Below are positions 1 through 5,255 of a stretch of 6,417 nucleotides of DNA, one piece after another. The stretch lies in NCBI GenBank assembly GCA_012274175.1, contig JAAOZZ010000469.1, positions 1 to 6,417 on the forward strand, given 5' to 3'. The position numbers were made by a program, and so were the translations under genes. Within the stretch, counting starts at the first letter, position 1. Every line of letters starts with the position of its first letter. The notes beneath the pieces are model-generated. The model saw only the letters and a program-made list of their open reading frames with translations, searched no databases and was not told where the DNA came from. Source of the stretch: Betaproteobacteria bacterium (GTDB lineage Bacteria; Pseudomonadota; Gammaproteobacteria; Burkholderiales; Usitatibacteraceae).

Positions 1-1
1 C

Positions 2-379
2 TGGACGGCGGCGCGCGTCTACGAGCTTTTCCCCGCCCTCGCGGAGCGACGGCGCAACCTCGGCAACCAGCTCTCCGGCGGCGAGCAGCAGATGCTCGCC
101 ATCGCCCGCGCGCTCATGGTGAATCCTGCCCTCCTCCTGCTGGACGAGCCCATGGAAGGACTCGCACCACTCATCGTGCACGATCTCATGCAGGTGCTCG
201 AGCGCATCGTGGGCCCCAGCGGCATGGCGGCGATCGTGGTCGAGCAGCACGCGCGCCTGGCGCTGCAACTCACGGGACGGGCGCTCGTCCTCGAGCGCGG
301 GCGCGTGGCCCACCGGGCCGCGAGCGCCGAGCTGCTGGCCGATCCCGCCACGCTCCATCGATTCGTGGGCGTCGCATAG
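2..379 (+). CDS. livF: LivF-type ABC transporter ATP-binding protein, C-terminal part (5' end outside window)
   Basis: About 125 residues of an ABC ATPase are visible, open to the left edge and ending at TAG 377-379. LivF proteins are usually about 235-240 residues, so the Walker A half is missing. The visible motifs are in the expected order: signature LSGGEQQ (visible residues 24-30), Walker B ALLLLDEP (43-50), D-loop region MEGLAP (51-56) and the H-loop segment VVEQH (79-83). In LivF proteins the switch histidine of other ABC ATPases is commonly Gln, as here, which separates LivF from LivG (IEHD). The family energises import of branched-chain amino acids and, in soil bacteria, often aromatic or other organic acids through LivHM-type permeases at the inner membrane. 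The thiolase follows after 47 bases without an obvious promoter, so co-transcription is likely. The family assignment is secure, but the substrate cannot be read from this fragment. The 'SEGLAP' usual in LivF is MEGLAP here, a minor variant. Confidence 0.9.
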   Translation, partial: WTAARVYELFPALAERRRNLGNQLSGGEQQMLAIARALMVNPALLLLDEPMEGLAPLIVHDLMQVLERIVGPSGMAAIVVEQHARLALQLTGRALVLERGRVAHRAASAELLADPATLHRFVGVA

Positions 380-412
380 TAAGATCGCCCGTTCGCCGCA
401 TCCACTTCCGGC

Positions 413-418
413 GAGGAG
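413..418 (+). promoter_or_regulatory. Ribosome binding site of the thiolase gene
   Basis: GAGGAG lies 8 bases before ATG 427, an ideal Shine-Dalgarno placement. It fixes the thiolase start, and the protein then begins with the family-typical MSEAFICDAIRTPFG. Confidence 0.8.
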
Positions 419-426
419 CAACGCCG

Positions 427-1629
427 ATGTCCGAAGCCTTCATTTGCGACGCGATCCGCACGCCCTTCGGGCGCTACGGCGGAGCGCTCGCCACCGTGCG
501 CACCGACGACCTCGCCGCGATCCCGATCGCGCAGCTCATGGCGCGCAACCACGGCGTCGCCTGGGCCGCAATCGACGACGTGATCTACGGCTGCGCCAAC
601 CAGGCGGGCGAAGACAACCGCAACGTGGCGCGCATGGCGCTCCTGCTGGCGGGCATTCCGGTCACGGTGCCCGCGGCCACCGTGAATCGCCTCTGCGGCT
701 CGGGCATGGAAGCGGTGGGGCAGCTCGCGCGCGCCATCCGCGCGGGCGAAGCGTCCCTCGGCATCGCGGGAGGCGTGGAGAGCATGACGCGGGCGCCCTT
801 CGTGAGCCCCAAGGCGGAGGGCGCCTTCTCGCGCGCCAACGCGGTGTACGACACCACCATCGGCTGGCGCTTCGTGAACCCGAGGATGAAGGCGATGCAC
901 GGCGTGGATTCGATGCCCGAGACCGCGGAGAACGTGGCCGCCGAATTCGGCATCTCGCGCGCGGACCAGGACGCGTTCGCGCTGCGGTCCCAGCAGCGCG
1001 CGCTCGCCGCGCAGGCCGACGGCACCCTCGCGCAGGAGATCGTGCCCGTCACGCTGCCCGCGCGGAAAGGCGACGCGGTCGTGGTCTCGAAGGACGAGCA
1101 TCCGCGCGAGACCTCGATGGAGGCCCTCGCGAAGCTGAAGCCCATCGTGAAGGAAGGCGGCACGGTCACCGCGGGCAACGCCTCGGGGGTGAACGACGGG
1201 AGCTGCGCGCTCGTGCTCGCGTCGGAGGACGCAGCGAAGAAGCATGGCCTCGTACCCTGCGCGCGCGTCCTCGGCATGGCGGCCGCGGGAGTGGAGCCCC
1301 GCATCATGGGTTTCGGCCCGGCGCCGGCGTCGAAGAAGCTGCTCGCGCGGCTGGGACTTCCGGTGGCGAAGATGGACGTGATCGAGCTGAACGAGGCCTT
1401 CGCCTCCCAGGCGCTGGCGACCCTACGCGACCTCGGGATTGCCGACGATGCGCCACACGTGAACCCGAACGGCGGGGCGATCGCCCTGGGGCATCCCCTC
1501 GGGGCCTCCGGGGCGCGGCTCGTCGCCACCGCCACCTACCAGCTCCTGCGCACCGGCGGGCGCTACGCCCTGTGCACCATGTGCATCGGAGTGGGACAGG
1601 GAATCGCCCTCGCCCTCGAGCGCGCCTGA
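427..1629 (+). CDS. pcaF: Acetyl-CoA acyltransferase, 3-oxoadipyl-CoA thiolase type
   Basis: A complete 400-residue thiolase, the normal length for the family. It should cleave 3-oxoadipyl-CoA with CoA into succinyl-CoA and acetyl-CoA in the cytoplasm, the last step of the beta-ketoadipate pathway and of phenylacetate degradation (PaaJ). All catalytic elements are present: the acyl-accepting Cys90 in NRLCGSGM, the NEAFA motif (322-326), His356 in GGAIALGHPLGASGA and the second Cys386 in CTMCIGVGQG. The segments DDVIYGCANQAGEDNRNVAR (51-70), YDTTIGWRFVNP (141-152) and HGVDSMPETAENV (158-170) are those I know from PcaF/PaaJ rather than from PhaA-type biosynthetic thiolases. The start is supported by GAGGAG 8 bases upstream. 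The gene follows the livF fragment by 47 bases and may share its transcript. No other pca or paa gene is in the window, so PcaF and PaaJ cannot be told apart, and a broader acetyl-CoA acetyltransferase role remains possible. Confidence 0.92.
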   Translation: MSEAFICDAIRTPFGRYGGALATVRTDDLAAIPIAQLMARNHGVAWAAIDDVIYGCANQAGEDNRNVARMALLLAGIPVTVPAATVNRLCGSGMEAVGQLARAIRAGEASLGIAGGVESMTRAPFVSPKAEGAFSRANAVYDTTIGWRFVNPRMKAMHGVDSMPETAENVAAEFGISRADQDAFALRSQQRALAAQADGTLAQEIVPVTLPARKGDAVVVSKDEHPRETSMEALAKLKPIVKEGGTVTAGNASGVNDGSCALVLASEDAAKKHGLVPCARVLGMAAAGVEPRIMGFGPAPASKKLLARLGLPVAKMDVIELNEAFASQALATLRDLGIADDAPHVNPNGGAIALGHPLGASGARLVATATYQLLRTGGRYALCTMCIGVGQGIALALERA

Positions 1630-1716
1630 GGGCACGAAGCCGCGGTCGCCGCCATGCACGCGCTCGAGCTCCTCGTCGGAGAGCTCGGGCAGCTTCGCGG
1701 GATCGGTGGCGACCAT
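1423..1716 (-). CDS. Putative small ORF with a double-glycine leader-like N-terminus (doubtful)
   Basis: A 97-codon minus-strand frame starting at ATG 1716. Only its first 29 codons lie outside the thiolase gene; the rest is antisense to it, codon-for-codon in register. The N-terminus reads MVATDPAKLP followed by ELSDEELERVHGG, which resembles the LSDEELxxVxGG end of Nif11-like and other double-glycine leaders of ribosomally made peptides. In codons 1-29 I count G/C at about 24, 12 and 27 of 29 first, second and third positions, the profile expected of coding DNA in a high-GC genome. Codons just upstream of the ATG (AAT, ACA, GCA, AGG, TTT, CGT) lack that bias. Against it: no Shine-Dalgarno sequence precedes the ATG, the part after Gly-Gly is thiolase antisense, and no maturase, peptidase-transporter or modification gene is nearby. 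It could be a gene remnant, a real overlapping gene or chance. Confidence 0.22.
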   Translation of the reverse strand: MVATDPAKLPELSDEELERVHGGDRGFVPSGALEGEGDSLSHSDAHGAQGVAPAGAQELVGGGGDEPRPGGPEGMPQGDRPAVRVHVWRIVGNPEVA

Positions 1717-1882
1717 GGACGCACGGTAGCGTCCGGGCGCACGTTCGCGCGCGCGAAAATCCCTTGCGGTCTTTGTGGAATTTTCGGGGTTGCCGGCGGC
1801 AGGCCGGACGTATTTCGCCCGGCCTGCCGCCGCGCCCCTTATCCGGCCCCCGGGGCCCGAGGTCCGTTATCCCCGCCCTGCC
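1630..1882. other. Intergenic region between convergent thiolase and dctP genes
   Basis: This is a 253-base spacer between the stop codons of the thiolase (+) and dctP (-). From left to right it contains: a minus-strand stretch (1716-1630) with coding-like composition; an AT-richer patch (about 1754-1786) whose ends form a 7-bp inverted repeat, cgaaaat at 1754-1760 and attttcg at 1780-1786; and a strong GC hairpin at 1794-1832. No tRNA or further ORF with a ribosome binding site is seen. Confidence 0.7.
1794..1832. terminator. Strong hairpin between convergent genes, terminator-like without U-tract
   Basis: The perfect 14-bp arms cggcggcaggccgg (1794-1807) and ccggcctgccgccg (1819-1832) flank an 11-base loop; inside it a further 2 bp (1809-1810 with 1816-1817) can pair past one mismatch. 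The hairpin sits about 50 bases beyond the dctP stop on the minus strand and about 165 bases beyond the thiolase stop on the plus strand. Neither strand has a run of T after the stem. It may therefore end or protect both transcripts, but it is not a canonical intrinsic terminator. Confidence 0.55.
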
Positions 1883-3001
1883 TCAGCGATGCTGCTCGTG
1901 CGCGGTCTTCACCATGTTGAAGTAGAGCTCGAGCACCCGCTTGTGGTACGGGTAGACCGACTTCGCGAACTCGATCTGGGAGTCGAGGACCTTCTTGAAG
2001 AACGGGTTCTTCGCGGCGTATTCCTTCGTGACCTTGTTGCTCGCCGCGATGAACTTCGGATAGTAGTCGGCCGGCGTGTCGCGCAGCACCACGTGCTCCT
2101 TCTCCCCGAGCGCCTTCAGCGCCAGCGCGTTGTCGTAGATGTCCGAGTTGATGGAGTCGGCCACGGTGGCCATCACGGCCACGCGCATGATTTCCTTCAG
2201 GTCGGGCGGAAGCGAGTTCCAGAAGTCCTCGTTCACGATGAGCTGCCCGACGTCGGTCTGCTGGTGCAGGCCCTGGAGGTAGTAGTACTTCCAGATCTTC
2301 TGCAATCCCAGCGCCTGGTCGTCGGCGGGGCCGATCCACTCCGCCGCGTCGATCACGCCGCGCTGCGCCGCGGGCACGATGTCGCCGCCGGGCATCGCCA
2401 CGGCTGCGACCCCCATTTCCTTGTAAGTCTGCCCGGGAATGCCGGGAGGCGCGCGGTACTTGAACTTGGCGAAATCGTCCATGTTCTCGATCGGCTTCTT
2501 GAACCAGCCGAGCGGGTCCGGCCCCATGGGCTGCATCATGAAGGCCTTCACCTTGAGGTGCATGACGTCGTGCAGCAGCTCGTTGTAGAGCGCCTCTCCG
2601 GGGCCCCGGTAGTACCAGGCGAGGAGGCTCGCCTGGTCCATGCCCGTATCCGGCGGCACGTTCGCGAAGAGCACGAAAGCCGAGTTCTTGCCCGTCCAGT
2701 AGTTGGCCCACGAGAACGCCGCCTGGACCACGTTGTTGTTCACGCCGTCCAGCTCCTGGAAGGTCGGCACCACCGCGCCCGCGGGCAGCACTTCGGCCTT
2801 CAGCCGGCCGCCGGACATCGTGTCGATCTCCTGGCCGAACTTCTGCATGAGCTGGTAGTAGATGCTCGACGTCGGCACAACGGTCTGGATCGTCATGTGG
2901 TAGACCTTGCCGTCGGCGCCGTAGGCCCCCGTCGACGCCCACAGGAGCGCGAGCCCCCATGCCGCGAGCGAGCGCATCACCGTGCTTCGGATCGTGTTCA
3001 T
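1883..3001 (-). CDS. dctP: TRAP transporter substrate-binding protein, TakP-like DctP family
   Basis: A complete 372-residue periplasmic binding protein that would deliver a carboxylate to the DctQM membrane unit. The start at 3001 is chosen because AAAGGAG lies 8 bases upstream (3016-3010) and the protein then opens with a clean signal peptide: Arg5/Arg10, a hydrophobic stretch at 12-23 and a probable cleavage near Ala26-Tyr-Gly28. Family landmarks include GWFKKPI (165-171), Arg183 in KYRAPPGIPG, which aligns with the carboxylate-clamping arginine of TRAP binding proteins, PGGDIVPA (204-211) and DAAEWIGPADD (218-228). The AEW-GP-DD block is the one I associate with the TakP branch (2-oxoacids and related carboxylates, metal-assisted binding). 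The substrate is not provable from sequence. The gene is last in the dctQMP order and separated from dctM by 167 bases. The symbol is used in the family sense only. Confidence 0.92.
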   Translation of the reverse strand: MNTIRSTVMRSLAAWGLALLWASTGAYGADGKVYHMTIQTVVPTSSIYYQLMQKFGQEIDTMSGGRLKAEVLPAGAVVPTFQELDGVNNNVVQAAFSWANYWTGKNSAFVLFANVPPDTGMDQASLLAWYYRGPGEALYNELLHDVMHLKVKAFMMQPMGPDPLGWFKKPIENMDDFAKFKYRAPPGIPGQTYKEMGVAAVAMPGGDIVPAAQRGVIDAAEWIGPADDQALGLQKIWKYYYLQGLHQQTDVGQLIVNEDFWNSLPPDLKEIMRVAVMATVADSINSDIYDNALALKALGEKEHVVLRDTPADYYPKFIAASNKVTKEYAAKNPFFKKVLDSQIEFAKSVYPYHKRVLELYFNMVKTAHEQHR

Positions 3002-3009
3002 CGCCAATT

Positions 3010-3016
3010 CTCCTTT
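3010..3016 (-). promoter_or_regulatory. Ribosome binding site deciding the dctP start
   Basis: On the minus strand AAAGGAG is followed by 8 bases and ATG 3001. It rules out the in-frame upstream start at 3034, which would place this site inside the coding sequence and put 11 residues before the signal peptide. Confidence 0.8.
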
Positions 3017-3032
3017 CGCTCTTGCCGTGGTC

Positions 3033-3050
3033 ATCCCCCGGTCAGGGGAT
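3033..3050. repeat. Short inverted repeat in the dctM-dctP spacer, REP-like in appearance
   Basis: The perfect 6-bp arms atcccc (3033-3038) and ggggat (3045-3050) enclose a 6-base loop. With its flanks it reads gtcatcccccggtcagggga, similar in layout to the small GTCAT-CCC...GGG-AT hairpins scattered between genes in many proteobacteria. Only one copy is present, so a repeat family cannot be shown here. It lies just upstream of the dctP ribosome binding site and could stabilise or attenuate the dctP message. Confidence 0.3.
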
Positions 3051-3103
3051 CCTCGCTACGACGCTGCGTGCAGCCGCTTCGCTTCATCTCATGGCGCCCT
3101 CCC

Positions 3104-3120
3104 CGGCCGCACGGCGGCCG
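3104..3120. repeat. Compact GC hairpin in the dctM-dctP spacer
   Basis: The perfect 7-bp arms cggccgc (3104-3110) and gcggccg (3114-3120) enclose a 3-base loop. It lies about 50 bases after the dctM stop. No T-run follows on the minus strand, so a partial terminator or an RNA-processing/stability element is more likely than a full stop. Such an element would let dctP be expressed at a level different from dctQM. Confidence 0.4.
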
Positions 3121-3168
3121 TCCCCGCGGGATACCGGATTGCAAGGCTTCGATCGATTCGACATCGCG

Positions 3169-4488
3169 TCAATCCATCCCGGTGACGCTCGGAAGCCAGG
3201 TCACCAGGATCGGAAACTTGATGAGCACGAGCACCACCAGCAGCTGCAGCACCACGAACTGCACCATGCCGAGGTAGATGTCCTTCATGCTCCACTGCGG
3301 CACCACGCCCTTCAGGAAATAGGCCGAGAGCGCCATCGGAGGCGTGAGCCACGACGACTGGAGCGTCACCGCCACGAGGATCCCGAACCAGAGCATGTCG
3401 AACCCCAGGTGCTTCACGATCGGGAGGAAGATCGGGACCACGACGAGCACGATCGGGATCCATTCCAGCGGGCCCCCGAGCACGAAGATCACGAAGAGCA
3501 TGAGCAGCAGCATCGCCGTCGGGGAAATGGGGAGCGAGGTGAGCACCTCGGTGATGAGGTTGCCGGTGCCGAGGCGCGCGAACACGGCGCCGAAGAAGTT
3601 GGCCGCGCCGATCAGGAACATGATGAAGGCGGTCGTCTCCAGGGTGCGGAACACAGCGGTCTTGAACCGGTTCCACCCCATCCGCCGGTAGGCGACCGTC
3701 AGTATCAGAGAGGCGAAGGCACCCGTCGCCGCGGCGTCGGTCGCAGTGGTGACCCCGGCGATGATCAGGCCGAGGGTCGCCATGATCACGGTCGCGATGG
3801 GAATGACGCCCAGCGCGAGCTCGCGCATCTTGACGGCAAACGACGGCTTGGGCCCGTCGTAGGTGAGCGCGGGCCCGAGCGCGGGATTGATGTGCGCGCG
3901 GATCATCGCGTAGACGAGATAGACCACGGAGAGCAGCAGGCCGGGAACGATGGCGCCCGCGAAGAGATCCGAGACCGGCACGCCCATGAGCGGCCCCATC
4001 ACGATCAGCATGACGCTGGGCGGGATGAGGATGCCCAGCGTGCCGCCCGCGGCGATGATCCCCGCCGAAAGCCGCGTGCTGTAGCCGCTGCGGATCATCA
4101 TGGGTGCCGCCATGACGCCCAGCACCGTCACCGAGGCTCCCACGATGCCGGTGGCGGCGGCGAAGACGGTGGCCACGAGCATGACGATCAAGTAGAGCGA
4201 GCCCTTGAGGCCCCCGAGGGTCATGCGCAGCGCCTCGAACATCCGGTCCATGAGTCCCGATTGCTCCAGCAGGTAGCCCATGAAGAGGAAGAGCGGAATC
4301 GACGCGAGCTCGACGCTCGTCATGAGTCCGAAGAACTGGTACGTGACCAGGTAGAAGACCTCGTGCCCGAAGCCGATGTAGCCGAAGAGGAGCGCCACGA
4401 AGATGAACATGAACGCCATGGGGAAGCCGGTCAGCACGCCCAGCACGGCGACCACCAGGGAGACCAGCCCGAGGACGGGATTCGACAT
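3169..4488 (-). CDS. dctM: TRAP transporter large permease subunit DctM
   Basis: A complete 439-residue, very hydrophobic membrane protein, the usual size for DctM, with roughly a dozen membrane segments. With DctQ it forms the ion-gradient-driven inner-membrane permease that accepts substrate from DctP. Recognisable family elements are ELASIPLFLFMGYLLEQSG (60-78), TGIVGASVTVLGVMAAPMM (113-131), GTLGILIPPS (149-158), GVTTATDAAATGAFAS (245-260) in the second half, and LEWIPIVLVVVPIFLPI (341-357) with QSSWLTPPM (377-385). The start at 4488 is chosen because it begins the protein with MSNPVLGLVS directly before the first membrane helix and lies 5 bases after the dctQ stop. The ribosome binding site is weak, so translation is probably coupled to dctQ. 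The frame stays open upstream to 4878, but that part overlaps dctQ and is a shadow. Confidence 0.94.
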   Translation of the reverse strand: MSNPVLGLVSLVVAVLGVLTGFPMAFMFIFVALLFGYIGFGHEVFYLVTYQFFGLMTSVELASIPLFLFMGYLLEQSGLMDRMFEALRMTLGGLKGSLYLIVMLVATVFAAATGIVGASVTVLGVMAAPMMIRSGYSTRLSAGIIAAGGTLGILIPPSVMLIVMGPLMGVPVSDLFAGAIVPGLLLSVVYLVYAMIRAHINPALGPALTYDGPKPSFAVKMRELALGVIPIATVIMATLGLIIAGVTTATDAAATGAFASLILTVAYRRMGWNRFKTAVFRTLETTAFIMFLIGAANFFGAVFARLGTGNLITEVLTSLPISPTAMLLLMLFVIFVLGGPLEWIPIVLVVVPIFLPIVKHLGFDMLWFGILVAVTLQSSWLTPPMALSAYFLKGVVPQWSMKDIYLGMVQFVVLQLLVVLVLIKFPILVTWLPSVTGMD

Positions 4489-4493
4489 GCCCG

Positions 4494-5048
4494 CTAATCC
4501 GGCCGCCGGAACGAGGCGTTGGTCCGCACCGTCCACTGCGCCTTGAGCACCTCGGCCACGCCCTGCAGCAGGAGCAGGCCGAGCGTCACCGGCATCACGA
4601 TCTTCAGCGGGTAGATGGCCGGCATCCACGGGCTTCCCGGGTACGTCTCGTGCTCCCGCACCGACTGCACCGCGAAGTCGAGGCTCACCCAGAAGAACAG
4701 CCCGATCGCGGGGAAGTACACGAAGAGGTAGAGCGCCAGGTCGATGAGCGCCTGCCAGCGTGGGCGCAGCGAGGTCAGCAGGAAATCGGCCCGGACGTGG
4801 CTGCCGTTGCGCAGGGCATAGGACGACCCGAGCATGAAGAGGGTGCCCGCCATCATGTACGTGATGTCGTAGGCCCACGTGGTGGGCTTGCCGAAGACGT
4901 AGCGCGACACCACCTCGTACACCAGGGCACCGGTCATGGGCAGGATCACCCAGGCCGCGAGCTTGGCGACCCAGATGCTGGGAAGCTCGAGCAGCGCGAT
5001 CGCCACGAGCAACGCGTCCGGCGGCGTGCGCTCCCGCGCCTCGGCCAT
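4494..5048 (-). CDS. dctQ: TRAP transporter small permease subunit DctQ
   Basis: A complete 184-residue membrane protein, typical DctQ length, with four hydrophobic segments near residues 30-47, 63-79, 100-121 and 145-163. Family features are SRYVFGKPTTWAYDITY (48-64) and the loop ALRNGSHVRADFL (78-90). The small subunit partners DctM at the inner membrane and couples it to the binding protein. The start at 5048 is supported by GAGGAG 8 bases upstream (5062-5057). The longer in-frame start at 5129 would overlap the -10 box of the probable promoter and would add 27 residues of non-family sequence. It is the first gene of the operon, divergent from iclR. The stop (4494) is 5 bases from dctM. 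The residues after about 170 are polar and end FRRPD. Confidence 0.92.
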   Translation of the reverse strand: MAEARERTPPDALLVAIALLELPSIWVAKLAAWVILPMTGALVYEVVSRYVFGKPTTWAYDITYMMAGTLFMLGSSYALRNGSHVRADFLLTSLRPRWQALIDLALYLFVYFPAIGLFFWVSLDFAVQSVREHETYPGSPWMPAIYPLKIVMPVTLGLLLLQGVAEVLKAQWTVRTNASFRRPD

Positions 5049-5056
5049 GGGCAGTT

Positions 5057-5062
5057 CTCCTC
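5057..5062 (-). promoter_or_regulatory. Ribosome binding site deciding the dctQ start
   Basis: On the minus strand GAGGAG precedes ATG 5048 by 8 bases, the same spacing as at the thiolase and dctP genes. It makes 5048 the preferred start over 5129. Confidence 0.8.
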
Positions 5063-5127
5063 GGTATGTAGTCGGCGCCCGGCCCTGGCCCGCGGCTCTG
5101 TCGAATACGATCGCCGTTCCGACCGCC

Positions 5128-5157
5128 ACGCTAGGCGAGAGCGTCGGCCCATGTCAA
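5128..5157 (-). promoter_or_regulatory. Probable sigma-70 promoter of dctQMP
   Basis: Reading the minus strand, a perfect -35 box TTGACA (5157-5152) is followed after 18 bases by TAGCGT (5133-5128), a weak -10 matching TATAAT at the first two and the last base. A start of transcription near 5121 would leave a leader of roughly 70 bases before ATG 5048. A consensus -35 with a poor -10 often goes with promoters that need or respond to a regulator, here plausibly the divergent IclR protein. Confidence 0.6.
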
Positions 5158-5207
5158 GCGATTTCAATACGCGCACGTGCCGGAAAGTGAGACGCGCGAA
5201 ATCGCGC
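5158..5207. promoter_or_regulatory. Candidate IclR operator: inverted gcgatttc pair and 14-bp palindrome
   Basis: The octamer gcgatttc occurs on the plus strand at 5158-5165, directly beside the dctQ -35 box, and on the minus strand at 5205-5198. The two copies are exactly inverted, with 32 bases between them and about 40 bases centre to centre, close to four helical turns. The right copy is embedded in a perfect palindrome, gcgcga-aa-tcgcgc (5194-5207). IclR-family proteins bind short dyads or repeated half-sites between divergent genes, which fits this position. Binding itself is inferred. Confidence 0.4.
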
Positions 5208-5227
5208 TCCCCCGCGGCCCGATTCGA

Positions 5228-5233
5228 TATGAT
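5228..5233 (+). promoter_or_regulatory. Possible -10 box for iclR
   Basis: TATGAT matches five of six consensus bases but has no recognisable -35 box 16-18 bases upstream. If used, transcription would begin near 5240, which favours translation from ATG 5256. The 14-bp palindrome would then lie across the -35 position, compatible with autorepression. Confidence 0.22.
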
Positions 5234-5255
5234 GGGCCCGGACGCGAACCCAACG

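Noticed and set aside
19..1245. 408-codon minus-strand open frame opposite livF and the thiolase
   Set aside because: It is Arg/His-rich low-complexity sequence without recognisable domains, antisense to two well-supported genes; long stop-free antisense frames are expected at this GC content.
444..1925. 493-codon plus-strand frame overlapping the thiolase
   Set aside because: Arg-rich out-of-frame shadow of the thiolase; no ribosome binding site or domain.
3121..3168. Possible separate dctP promoter with a TTGACG box on the minus strand
   Set aside because: A TTGACG sequence is present just after the dctM stop, but no acceptable -10 box lies 16-18 bases downstream.
1775..3277. 500-codon plus-strand frame over dctP
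   Set aside because: Its composition (His, Arg, Val, Leu) is that of a reverse-complement shadow of dctP, which has a signal peptide, ribosome binding site and family motifs.
2959..4497. 512-codon plus-strand frame over dctM
   Set aside because: Extremely His/Glu/Arg-rich, the mirror of the hydrophobic codons of dctM; not a real protein.
5049..5129. Longer dctQ start at 5129
   Set aside because: It would need a GTG start lying in the -10 box, adds residues unlike the family, and ignores the GAGGAG site placed exactly for ATG 5048.
5151..5255. Upstream iclR start at ATG 5151
   Set aside because: Codons 5151-5228 have G/C at only about 18 of 26 third positions, with aaa, aga, cga and tca, unlike the body of the gene; this stretch also holds the operator candidates and the dctQ -35 box.
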